Positions 8,605 to 15,001 of a stretch of 15,216 nt of DNA are shown here, in pieces. The notes beneath the pieces were generated by a model that saw only the letters and a program-made list of their open reading frames with translations, had not been told where the DNA came from and made no database searches. The DNA lies in contig JACCYP010000283.1 in NCBI GenBank assembly GCA_013696425.1, positions 1-15,216 on the forward strand. The letters run 5' to 3'. The position numbers and the translations under genes are program-made. Numbering within the stretch: position 1 is the stretch's first letter; each line of letters starts with the position of its first letter. The DNA comes from Thermoleophilaceae bacterium (GTDB lineage: Bacteria > Actinomycetota > Thermoleophilia > Solirubrobacterales > Thermoleophilaceae).

Positions 8605-8947
8605 TCACGCGAGAGAGCCCAGGAACTGCTCCCAGTGCGCGAACACCGCGTAGTGCCCGCCGCCCTCCCAGCTGTGGACGGCGCAGTCCGGGAGCCGCCG
8701 CCGAGCCCGGTGTACATCGCCGGGCTGAGGATCTCGTCGGAGGTGCCATAGAAGAGCTCCACCGAGCCGAATTGCCGAGCCCCGCCGCGATCCCCTCGTC
8801 GGGGTGGCGGGCGAGGCGCGAATCGCCGGTGCCGTGCTGGAACAGGACGGGCGTGCCCGAGGGGTCGCCCCACTCCTCGTAGGCGAGCGTGCGGTCGTCG
8901 GGCAGCTGGAGGGTCGGCCCGGCGGCGATTCTAGGCGCTGGTACCAA
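8605..8947 (-). pseudogene. Collapsed alpha/beta hydrolase gene (internal deletion plus frameshift)
   Basis: Three consecutive reading frames carry pieces of one alpha/beta hydrolase in the right order. The first, from about 8947, has the N-terminal strand and oxyanion region (TLAYEEWGDPSGTPVLFQHG, then GIAAGLG). The second has the late strand and acid region (GSVELFYGTSDEILSPAMY). The third has the catalytic-His end (LPDCAVHSWEGGGHYAVF, then FLGSLA and a stop at 8605-8607). The first junction lacks roughly 150 residues, including the nucleophile elbow. The second is a one-base shift near 8697. The only start in frame is a TTG at 8947, inside the GGTAC repeat cluster. As it stands it cannot encode an active hydrolase. 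An assembly error could explain the frameshift but hardly the large deletion. Confidence 0.75.
8928..8933 (-). promoter_or_regulatory. Candidate -10 element toward the hydrolase remnant
   Basis: On the minus strand this reads TAGAAT, one change from the TATAAT consensus, at the head of the decayed alpha/beta hydrolase and just beside the GGTAC repeats. It would be the promoter of the minus-strand cluster if still active. No convincing -35 box is visible. Confidence 0.3.
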
Positions 8948-8975
8948 TGGTACGCCTCAGGTACTCTCCGTACCA
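8939..8975. promoter_or_regulatory. Cluster of GGTAC/GTACC half-sites, candidate TetR operator
   Basis: Two palindromes lie side by side between the divergent hydrolase remnant and the oxygenase. GTACCA-A-TGGTAC (8941-8953) is a perfect 6+1+6 repeat. GGTAC (8960-8964) and GTACC (8970-8974) are inverted around five bases. TGGTAC (8948-8953) also mirrors GTACCA (8970-8975). The second palindrome covers the predicted -10 hexamer of the oxygenase-TetR operon. Paired palindromes over the promoter of an operon that encodes a TetR protein are the usual sign of autoregulation. Binding by this TetR is inference. Confidence 0.6.
8962..8967 (+). promoter_or_regulatory. Predicted -10 element (TACTCT) of a leaderless-type promoter
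   Basis: TACTCT matches TANNNT and is followed by exactly 7 nt and then the codon where oxygenase homology begins (8975). In actinobacteria this spacing places transcription start on the first base of the first codon. That codon here is ATC rather than ATG or GTG. Confidence 0.45.
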
Positions 8976-9868
8976 TCCCGAGCATCTTCCCCACCGACGA
9001 AGAGGTCCTCGAGCTCGTGCCGGGCCCTGACTCGATCTCCCGGCGGCTGTCCGGCGACGCACGCTCCTTCCTCGCCGCCGGCTACGCGCTGCTGATCCAG
9101 GTGGCCCACCCCACCGTCGGCGCCGGGGTGGCCGAGCACTCGAACTTCAAGGAGGACCCTTGGGGGCGGCTGCTGCGCACGCTCGACTTCACCAACGGGC
9201 TCGTGTACGGCGACCCGCAGACCGCCGCCGGCATCGGCCGCGCGGTGCGCGGCATCCACACGCAGATCAAGGGCGTGCGCCCCGACGGCGTCCGCTACCA
9301 CGCGCTCGAGCCCGAGGCCTACGGCTGGGTGCACGTCACGCTCTTCGACGCGATCGTGCGGGTGCACCACCACTTCGGCATCGCGCTCGACCACGGCGAG
9401 GTCGTCCGGTTCTACGGCGAGTGGACGAAGCTCGGGCGCCTGCTCGGCGTGCGCGAGCGCGACCTGCCCGCAACCCACGCCGAGTTCGCCGAGTACTACG
9501 AGTGGATGATCACCGAGCGCCTCGAGCCGACCCCGACCGTGTACGACGTGCTCGAGACCCTTGCCCACCCGGCCGCCCCTCCCCTTCCGGCGGCCCTGCG
9601 CCCCGGCTTTGCGCTCGGCGGCCCGGCGATGGGGCGCGCCCAGCGGCTCGTGACCGTGCGGCTGCTGCCCCGCGCGTTGCGCGAGCGCTTCGGCGTGAAG
9701 CTCTCGCGCACGGAGCGGCTGGAGGTTGCCGCGCTCGGGCGTGTGGCGCGCACCGCCACTCCGCTCATGCCGGCGTCGCTCCGCAACACGGCCACGGGAT
9801 ACATGCGTTGGCGCCACGAGGAGATAGGCCGGCTCGCCGCGGCAGGCGAGATGGCCGCCGCCGCGTGA
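8975..9868 (+). CDS. DUF2236 / MpaB-type oxygenase
   Basis: A haem-dependent oxygenase-like protein of the DUF2236 family, which includes fungal MpaB and is related to latex-clearing proteins. The family hallmark is clear: LLIQVAHPTVGAGVAEHS, DPWGRLLRTLDF, then YGWVHVTLFDAIVRVHHHFG and FYGEW, and a C-terminal region ending RWRHEEIGRL. His residues in QVAHP and WVH are the conserved candidates for haem or active-site roles. The start is uncertain. From memory of the family, homology should begin near FPTDEEVLELVPGP (about 8984), and promoter spacing points to 8975, but that codon is ATC. The only in-frame GTG alternatives are 8804/8834 (running through the operator and the antisense remnant) and 9017 (losing the FPTDEE region, with a weak AAGAGG 11 nt upstream). 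The TGA overlaps the TetR GTG. The substrate is unknown. Confidence 0.85.
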   Translation: MPSIFPTDEEVLELVPGPDSISRRLSGDARSFLAAGYALLIQVAHPTVGAGVAEHSNFKEDPWGRLLRTLDFTNGLVYGDPQTAAGIGRAVRGIHTQIKGVRPDGVRYHALEPEAYGWVHVTLFDAIVRVHHHFGIALDHGEVVRFYGEWTKLGRLLGVRERDLPATHAEFAEYYEWMITERLEPTPTVYDVLETLAHPAAPPLPAALRPGFALGGPAMGRAQRLVTVRLLPRALRERFGVKLSRTERLEVAALGRVARTATPLMPASLRNTATGYMRWRHEEIGRLAAAGEMAAAA

Positions 9869-10479
9869 CGCCCACCCTGCTCGAGCGCGCCCTCGACCCG
9901 GAGGTCGTGCCGCCCGCCGACGAGGTGAGCGAGCGCATCCTCGACGGCGCCCTGGCCGTGGCCGCGGCCTCGGGCGTGCGCAACCTCACCATGGATCTCG
10001 TAGCGCAGCGCGCCGGGGTCGGGCGGATGACGGTCTACCGACGCTTCGGCGAGCGCGACAAGCTCGTGGAGGCGCTCTCGGTGCGCGAGGCGCGCCGCTG
10101 TCTCGCCCAGCTCGAGGCGGCGGTCGACCCGGAGCTCGAACTCGGCGACCGGGTGGCCGAGGGCTTCGTGGTGGCCATGCGGATCGCGCGCGAGCATCCG
10201 CTGCTCAACCGCCTCGCGCGCCTGGAGCCGGACACGGTGCTCACCACGCTCACCGCCGACAGCAGCGAGATGTTCCGGATGCTCCGCGACGCCTCCTCGG
10301 GCTGGCTCGCACTCGCCGGACTCGAGCCCGCGAAACGCCGCGAGCAGGTGGCCGACCTGCTCGTGCGCCTGTGCGTGTCCTTCGTGCTCATCCAGGACTC
10401 ATCGCTGCCGCTCGGAGACGACGCGGCGGCGCGCAGGGTCGCGCGCGAGTTGATCGCGCCGATCGCCACCGCGCCCTGA
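9865..10479 (+). CDS. TetR/AcrR family transcriptional regulator
   Basis: This 204-residue protein starts at a GTG that overlaps the oxygenase TGA (GTGA, 9865-9868), so the two are translationally coupled. The N-terminal TetR DNA-binding domain spans about residues 22-72: ILDGALAVAAASGVRNLTMD, then VAQRAGVGRMTVYRRF with the recognition helix, then ERDKLVEAL. The C-terminal ligand-binding part (about 85-204) is helical and unassigned. It most likely represses its own operon through the GGTAC palindromes at 8939-8975, and possibly the divergent hydrolase remnant. Its effector may be a substrate or product of the oxygenase. A longer open frame upstream (from 9160) is only the shadow of the oxygenase gene. 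Confidence 0.92.
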   Translation: MTPTLLERALDPEVVPPADEVSERILDGALAVAAASGVRNLTMDLVAQRAGVGRMTVYRRFGERDKLVEALSVREARRCLAQLEAAVDPELELGDRVAEGFVVAMRIAREHPLLNRLARLEPDTVLTTLTADSSEMFRMLRDASSGWLALAGLEPAKRREQVADLLVRLCVSFVLIQDSSLPLGDDAAARRVARELIAPIATAP

Positions 10480-10489
10480 CCGCCGGCGG
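10480..10489. terminator. Short GC palindrome between convergent TetR and channel genes
   Basis: CCGCCGGCGG is a perfect 10-base palindrome that fills most of the 13-bp gap between the two stop codons. With no loop and no T-tract it is a weak terminator candidate, but it is the only structure available there. Confidence 0.2.
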
Positions 10490-10492
10490 CGC

Positions 10493-11530
10493 CTAAGCCG
10501 CGTCGCGGTTGCAGAGACAGACGACGCGGTCGCCGGCCTCGAGCTCGCGGACGCGCGAATCGTCGAAGCGGAGGATCTCCTCGCCGCGGATGATCGCCAC
10601 CTTGAGCATCCCGGGCTCGAACTCCGCGAGCGGCTTGCCCGTGTCCTTCTCCCCCACGTCGTGCTCGACGATGTCGAGCCCCTCCCCCACGGACAGCAGG
10701 TCCTCGAGCACGTCGACCACACGCGGGGTCTGGGTCGCGAGCCCGAGCAGGCGTCCCGCGGCGCTCGAGGAGGAGATCACCGAGTCGGCGCCGCTCTGGC
10801 GCAGCAGGTGGCCGTTCTCCTCCTCCCGAACGGCGGAGACGATCGTGGCCGTCTTGTTCAACTCGCGCGCCGTGAGCGTGATGAGCACCGCGGCGTCGTC
10901 GCGGTTCGCGGCCACCACCACGCCCCTCGCACTCTCGACTCCCGCGGTGCGGAGCACCTCGGTGCGCGTGGCGTCCCCGTGGATGGTCGCGAAGCCGGAG
11001 GCGCGCGCACCCTCGAGCGCGGTCTCATCTGGATCCACGATCAAGATCTTCGACCGGTCGATCTCGTGACCCTCGAGCGATGAGACCGCGCTGCGGCCCT
11101 TCGTCCCGTAGCCGCAGATGATCATGTGGTCCTCCAAATCCGCCCTCCAGCGTCGCAGCCTGTAAGCCTCGCGGGTGCGCTCGGCCAGGAACTCGAGCGT
11201 CGTACCGACCAGCAGGATCAGGAACAGTATTCGCGCCGGGGTGATGAGGATCGTGGTGAGCAGGCGCGAGGCCTCCGACGCCGGGTAGATGTCGCCGTAT
11301 CCGGTCGTCGTGATCGTGACCGTCGAGTAGTAGAAGGCGTCGAGGAGGCTGAGCCCGCCGCCGCCGTTGTCCTGGTAACCCCCGCGGTCCGCATAGGCCA
11401 CGAGCGCGACGAAGGCGATCAGGAAGAGGGCGAAGCCCACCCGGCGCCCGATCGACCCGAAGGGGCTGACCTTGTTCTCGGGGAGGCGTACGGGAACCCG
11501 GTTGCGCTCGTGCCTTTCTTCGGGGATCAC
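10493..11530 (-). CDS. Two-TM potassium channel with RCK (TrkA-N/TrkA-C) domain
   Basis: The 345-residue product is a Kch/MthK-like channel. A first membrane helix spans about 30-47, and a pore helix leads to the selectivity filter TTGYGD (75-80). The second helix spans about 88-113 (ILITPARILFLILLVGTTL). A cytoplasmic RCK domain follows: MIICGYGTKGRS gives the dinucleotide-binding glycines (140-145), and ILIVDPD has the acidic residue after strand 2. A TrkA-C-like end (about 265-345) follows. It probably forms a tetrameric K+ channel gated by nucleotide or ion binding to the RCK ring. The start is a GTG at 11530 overlapping the TGA of the upstream secreted hydrolase (GTGA). No other start lies before the first helix. 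The coupling makes this channel's expression depend on an exported enzyme, which is an odd pairing. Confidence 0.93.
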   Translation of the reverse strand: MIPEERHERNRVPVRLPENKVSPFGSIGRRVGFALFLIAFVALVAYADRGGYQDNGGGGLSLLDAFYYSTVTITTTGYGDIYPASEASRLLTTILITPARILFLILLVGTTLEFLAERTREAYRLRRWRADLEDHMIICGYGTKGRSAVSSLEGHEIDRSKILIVDPDETALEGARASGFATIHGDATRTEVLRTAGVESARGVVVAANRDDAAVLITLTARELNKTATIVSAVREEENGHLLRQSGADSVISSSSAAGRLLGLATQTPRVVDVLEDLLSVGEGLDIVEHDVGEKDTGKPLAEFEPGMLKVAIIRGEEILRFDDSRVRELEAGDRVVCLCNRDAA

Positions 11531-13698
11531 GCGCGGCAGGTTCGCACGGTGCGGCGCGCCTTGATGCGCCCGCCCCCGCGCAGCAGCGCGCGCGCCGTGA
11601 GCTTCACCCGTTTGGCCCGCGCGCCCCGCTTCATCACCGTCTTCACGAACGGCGCCCGGCGGTCACGCGCCTTGCGGCGGCCGCGCACGTAGAAGTCCAC
11701 GCGGCGTGCCTTCCCGCCCCTCACGGTCGCGCGCACGCGCAGGCCCCTCTTCACGCAGCGGGCGCGGAGCTTCAGCTTCGCCTTCCCACGCGTGCCCGCT
11801 CCGCAGCCCGGGCCCTCCGTGGAACTCACACCCGGGGCCAGCTCCTGGCCCGGCGGGCGCAGCGGCGCCGCGGTGGCCAGCACCGTCGTGCAGTCGGGGA
11901 CCTCGCGCACGGGCAGGCGCAACTCGAGGTCGCCCACGGCGAGCTCGAAGGCGGCGTTCGAGGGGCGCGCGTAGGGCGCGTCGCGGCCGAGCAGCTCGAG
12001 CTTCGGCGTGTGCCCGGCCTCGAATCGCCACCCGTTCGGGTGCAGCTGGAAGAGGTCGCTGGAGCGTCCGCTCGGGCGCAGGACGGTGCGCGCGACGAGC
12101 GTCTGGTCGGCGCCGTCGGGAGCGACGTCCCAGAGGCGCGCGGCGATCTGCACCGCATTCGGGTCCGCGCCGCCCAGGCCGAGCTTTGCGCTCACGCTGG
12201 GAGCGCCGATCAGCGTGTAGCCGCCGCCCGTCGCCTTCGGCAGGCGATAGTTCGCCGTGCCGGGGGCATTCGCGGCGGGCGTCTTCACGCATGCGTCACC
12301 GCCTCCCGTGGCGGGGTCGATCGCGGCGCCGGTCTGGGTGTCGCCGCCGGCGCTCGACACGCCCTGCCGCGCGCCCGAGGAGAAGCGCACCTCACCACGC
12401 GCGAGCGCGTGGAAATCCGGCGCCGTGAAGGGCCCCTCGCTGGGCGTCGCCTTCGGGCAGGTCTGCGTCGTCGCCACCGCCTGCTCCGGCGGGGCGGCAC
12501 CCTTGTCGCGCACGTAGAAGTCGAGCCAGGAGCGGATGTCGCGGATCAGGCGGTCGCGCTCGGGCTTCTTGTTCGACGCGCGCTGATGGCCGAAGTCGCC
12601 GAGCAGGAGCGACACCGGCGTGCGCGGGTGTTCCTTCCGCGTCCGGTTGGCGAACCGCACGACCTCGTCGACCGGGAACAGGTCGTCGGTGAAGCCGCTC
12701 GCCATGAACAGCGGGGGCGGAGACACGCTCGAATCGATCGAGTAGGACGAGCGGTTCTCGAGCTGCGCCTGGATCGAGCGCACGTCGTCGCCGTAGGGCT
12801 CGCCCGCGTCGGCACGCGCGACCCACGCGGGTACGTCCGCCTGGGAGTCGACGCCGGGCGGGCTCAGGTATCCCATCGGCCGGCCGGGCACGAACGGCTC
12901 GCCGGTGGGCTGGCCCGGGCCGATCGCGAACTGGGCGGCCGCGGTGATCGCGTTCGCCACCGACGCCTTGAACACCCCGATCTGCCGGCGCGTGGCGCCG
13001 GCCGGGGTGATCGTGTGCGTGAAGGTGCTGCCATTCGGGGCCGTCACGTGGTTCAGGTCGGTCCACGGAATCACCGGTGCCGCGGCGGCGATCTGCAGCG
13101 GTGTGCCATTTGGTGAGCGCCACGGCAGAAGCCGCCCGTCGGGCTGCATCGTGCGGTTGCGAAGCGCCGCCAGCGCCATCGACTGGCCGCCGCCGTAGGA
13201 GTCGCCCGTCACCCCGATCCGCTTCGCGTTCGCGGTGCCGTCGTCCACCAGCGCGCCGATCAGGTGCTGTGCGTCGCGAACCTCGAAGCGGGTGTCGGCG
13301 AGATGGATGTAGCCGCTGGCGCACGCGGCCGGGCTCGCGAGCCGCGACTCGGGCGTGCCGCACGACCCCCATAGCCCACGCGCGGTGTATGTGAGCACCG
13401 CGTAGCCGTCCTTCGCCCAGTCGTAGGCGTTCCCCGTGTAGGCCTGTTCCTTGGGATCGAGGTACTCGTACTTCGAGTTGCCGAAACCGTGGAGAAGGGC
13501 GACGAGCGGCATGTCCTTCGCGCCCGCCGAGGGCAGCGTGACGGTCGTGTCGAGCGGGACCCCGTCCCACGTCTTCACCAGCCCGGAACACTGCTGGACG
13601 CCCTCGCTCTGGCGGCAGTCGTTCAGGCCGAGCGGGCCCGCCCCGGCGACGGCGGGCAGCGCGAGCAATGCGAGCGCCGATAGCGCCAGCGCCTTCAT
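11527..13698 (-). CDS. Secreted CocE/NonD (S15 X-Pro peptidase-like) serine hydrolase
   Basis: The product is 723 residues. A signal peptide (MKALALSALALLALPAVAGA, 1-20) is followed by an alpha/beta-hydrolase domain (about 38-400). The triad is visible: S167 in GVTGDSYGGG, D338 or D339 in ASGFTDDLFP, and H371 in GDFGHQR. The oxyanion strand is VALLHGFGNS. Residues about 420-600 form a beta-rich, jelly-roll-like PepX_C domain. The last 90 residues (from CVKRGLRV to the CRA end) are a strongly basic Ig-like module ending in a Cys that may pair with C648. Family members cleave X-Pro peptides, cocaine-type esters or acyl amides; the substrate here is unknown. TACGAT ends exactly 7 nt before the ATG, suggesting a leaderless message. 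It is coupled to the potassium channel and divergent from a membrane-protein gene 14 bp away. Confidence 0.9.
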   Translation of the reverse strand: MKALALSALALLALPAVAGAGPLGLNDCRQSEGVQQCSGLVKTWDGVPLDTTVTLPSAGAKDMPLVALLHGFGNSKYEYLDPKEQAYTGNAYDWAKDGYAVLTYTARGLWGSCGTPESRLASPAACASGYIHLADTRFEVRDAQHLIGALVDDGTANAKRIGVTGDSYGGGQSMALAALRNRTMQPDGRLLPWRSPNGTPLQIAAAAPVIPWTDLNHVTAPNGSTFTHTITPAGATRRQIGVFKASVANAITAAAQFAIGPGQPTGEPFVPGRPMGYLSPPGVDSQADVPAWVARADAGEPYGDDVRSIQAQLENRSSYSIDSSVSPPPLFMASGFTDDLFPVDEVVRFANRTRKEHPRTPVSLLLGDFGHQRASNKKPERDRLIRDIRSWLDFYVRDKGAAPPEQAVATTQTCPKATPSEGPFTAPDFHALARGEVRFSSGARQGVSSAGGDTQTGAAIDPATGGGDACVKTPAANAPGTANYRLPKATGGGYTLIGAPSVSAKLGLGGADPNAVQIAARLWDVAPDGADQTLVARTVLRPSGRSSDLFQLHPNGWRFEAGHTPKLELLGRDAPYARPSNAAFELAVGDLELRLPVREVPDCTTVLATAAPLRPPGQELAPGVSSTEGPGCGAGTRGKAKLKLRARCVKRGLRVRATVRGGKARRVDFYVRGRRKARDRRAPFVKTVMKRGARAKRVKLTARALLRGGGRIKARRTVRTCRA

Positions 13699-13705
13699 CC
13701 CGTCG

Positions 13706-13711
13706 ATCGTA
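13706..13711 (-). promoter_or_regulatory. Predicted -10 element (TACGAT) for the secreted hydrolase, leaderless spacing
   Basis: On the minus strand TACGAT (TANNNT) is followed by 7 nt and the ATG at 13698, the spacing of actinobacterial leaderless promoters. The hexamer lies inside the 14-bp gap between divergent start codons, so the rest of the promoter would overlap the neighbouring gene. Confidence 0.4.
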
Positions 13712-13712
13712 A

Positions 13713-14537
13713 GTGGTCTACTTCGGCACCGTGCCGATCGAATTCGCCTCCTTCATCACCGACTTCTGGGACGACCTCGTCGCGGAGCAGCGCGAAGGGC
13801 TGTTCCTCGTGCTGCTCGGCTTCATCGGAGCGTTCGCATTCATCCGGATGAGCACCCGGATCATGCGCTCCCCGCGGGTGGCATGGTGGCCCGGGTCGAT
13901 CTCGACCGACGGCGGCGTCCACATCCACCACCTCGTGTTCGGGATCGTGGCGATGATGGCCGCGGGCTCGCTCGCGATCACCGTCTACGACGTGAGCCCG
14001 TGGTTCGAGATCTGCGCGGTCATCTTCGGGATCGGGATCGGGCTCACGATCGACGAGTTCTCGCTGTGGGTGCGGCTCGAGGACGTCTACTGGGCCGAGG
14101 ACGGGCGGCGCTCGATCGACGCCACCGTGATCGCCGCCCTGCTGATGGCGCTGGTACTGGTGGGCTCCGACCCCTTCGACTTCGACACGGCCTCGACGGC
14201 CACCCTGATCGCCTCGATCTCCTTGACGCTGTTCATTTTCCTGCTGCTGGCGATCTGCTTCATGAAGGGCCGGGTTGCACACGGCGCTATCGGGCTGTTC
14301 GTCTTTCCGGTGGCAATCTACGGCGCGTCCCGGATCGGCAAGCCGCGCTCGGCCTGGGCACGGCGCTTCTACGGCGATCGCAAGCCGAAGAAGCAGGCGA
14401 AGGCGGTCGACCGCTTCCGCGCGGACCGCCGCACCGAGCGGTTCAAGAACAAGCTGCGCGACGCGATCGGCGGCACGACGACCGAGGTCTATGAGGAGAA
14501 GCTCGAGCGCAGGGGCGGACGCCCGCCGGAGGTCTAG
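13713..14537 (+). CDS. Conserved integral membrane protein of unknown function
   Basis: The product is 274 residues with about six hydrophobic segments (near 29-45, 72-92, 99-113, 134-151, 162-184 and 190-206) and a charged, Lys/Arg-rich cytoplasmic tail (207-274). Two conserved-looking polar motifs lie at membrane borders: GGVHIHHLVFGI (H70, H72, H73) and GLTIDEFSLWVRLEDVYW (D114, E115, E123, D124). I recall similar unnamed proteins in actinobacteria but no established function. The His/acid pattern could bind a metal, which is speculation. The start is ambiguous: GTG at 13713 or GTG at 13731, neither with a Shine-Dalgarno. The 5' end lies 14 bp from the divergent hydrolase start. The tail is rich in helix-forming charged residues and probably sits in the cytoplasm. 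Confidence 0.82.
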   Translation: MVYFGTVPIEFASFITDFWDDLVAEQREGLFLVLLGFIGAFAFIRMSTRIMRSPRVAWWPGSISTDGGVHIHHLVFGIVAMMAAGSLAITVYDVSPWFEICAVIFGIGIGLTIDEFSLWVRLEDVYWAEDGRRSIDATVIAALLMALVLVGSDPFDFDTASTATLIASISLTLFIFLLLAICFMKGRVAHGAIGLFVFPVAIYGASRIGKPRSAWARRFYGDRKPKKQAKAVDRFRADRRTERFKNKLRDAIGGTTTEVYEEKLERRGGRPPEV

Positions 14538-14570
14538 GGATCCGGCGTGTTGGTGGTCGGGGAGGGCCCG

Positions 14571-14585
14571 GCTCAACGCTTGAGC
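14571..14585. terminator. Short hairpin between convergent membrane-protein and NTF2-like genes
   Basis: GCTCAA (14571-14576) and TTGAGC (14580-14585) form a perfect 6-bp stem with a CGC loop. It overlaps the stop of the NTF2-like gene and lies 33 bp beyond the stop of the convergent membrane-protein gene. There is no T-tract, so it is a weak terminator candidate. Confidence 0.25.
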
Positions 14586-15001
14586 AGGCCGGAGCGGTAG
14601 ATCTGCGGCCAGCCCTGCGGGTGCGAGATCAGCTTCGCCGCGACGGCCACGGAGTCGTGGAAGTTCACGCGCTCGGTGGCGAGCCCGTCATCGTTCAGCG
14701 TGAAGCGGTCGACGTTCTCCCACGACAGCGTCTTGCCCTCGAGCGTGCCGGTCATCGTGAACTCGATGAACACATGGTTCTCGTGGCCGGCCCACCGGTG
14801 CACCGCGGCGTGAAGGTCCGGGGTGAGCGCGAGCAGGCGCTCGAAGGAGCGCTGGGCGGCGGTGAGCCCCTTGGTCCTGGCGGTGGTCGGCTGGATCAGA
14901 ACCACGTCCTCGGCCAGCGTGCTCCCGAGCGTCTTGGGATCGGGCCTCTGCCACCAGTTCTCGAAGCGGCGGACGAAGTCGGCGTGGTCCTCTGGGGTCA
15001 T
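14573..15001 (-). CDS. NTF2-like / SnoaL-like fold protein
   Basis: The 142-residue product starts MTPEDHADFVRRFENWWQ and has the cone-fold pattern of SnoaL-like proteins. An N-terminal helix precedes the strand LAEDVVLIQP. A second helix pair (AAQRSFERLLALTPDLHAAV) leads to the strands ENHVFIEFTMTGTLEGK and WENVDRFTLNDDGLATERVNFHD, ending in a C-terminal extension. Such proteins are polyketide cyclases, dehydratases, isomerases or plain ligand carriers; which one applies here is not visible. I chose the ATG at 15001 because it overlaps the TGA of the upstream gene in an ATGA and fits the start of the first helix. A TTG at 15019 would add six residues (MDYGAH). Its upstream neighbour is a membrane protein cut by the window edge. 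Confidence 0.82.
   Translation of the reverse strand: MTPEDHADFVRRFENWWQRPDPKTLGSTLAEDVVLIQPTTARTKGLTAAQRSFERLLALTPDLHAAVHRWAGHENHVFIEFTMTGTLEGKTLSWENVDRFTLNDDGLATERVNFHDSVAVAAKLISHPQGWPQIYRSGLLKR

Noticed and set aside
8043..8873. 276-codon minus-strand frame read as one gene
   Set aside because: Only its last 56 codons make sense (the small membrane protein). The middle is an out-of-frame shadow of DUF1330, and the beginning is one piece of the broken hydrolase.
9160..10479. 439-codon plus-strand frame as a long TetR protein
   Set aside because: The first 235 codons are an Arg/Pro-rich shadow of the oxygenase gene. The TetR domain and the GTGA overlap place the start at 9865.
12010..13116. 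368-codon plus-strand frame inside the secreted hydrolase gene
   Set aside because: Antisense to a gene with an intact signal peptide and catalytic triad. The composition is typical of a GC-rich shadow.
13695..14576. 293-codon minus-strand frame opposite the polytopic membrane protein
   Set aside because: Highly charged low-complexity translation with no domain, while the plus strand shows ordered transmembrane helices and conserved-looking motifs.
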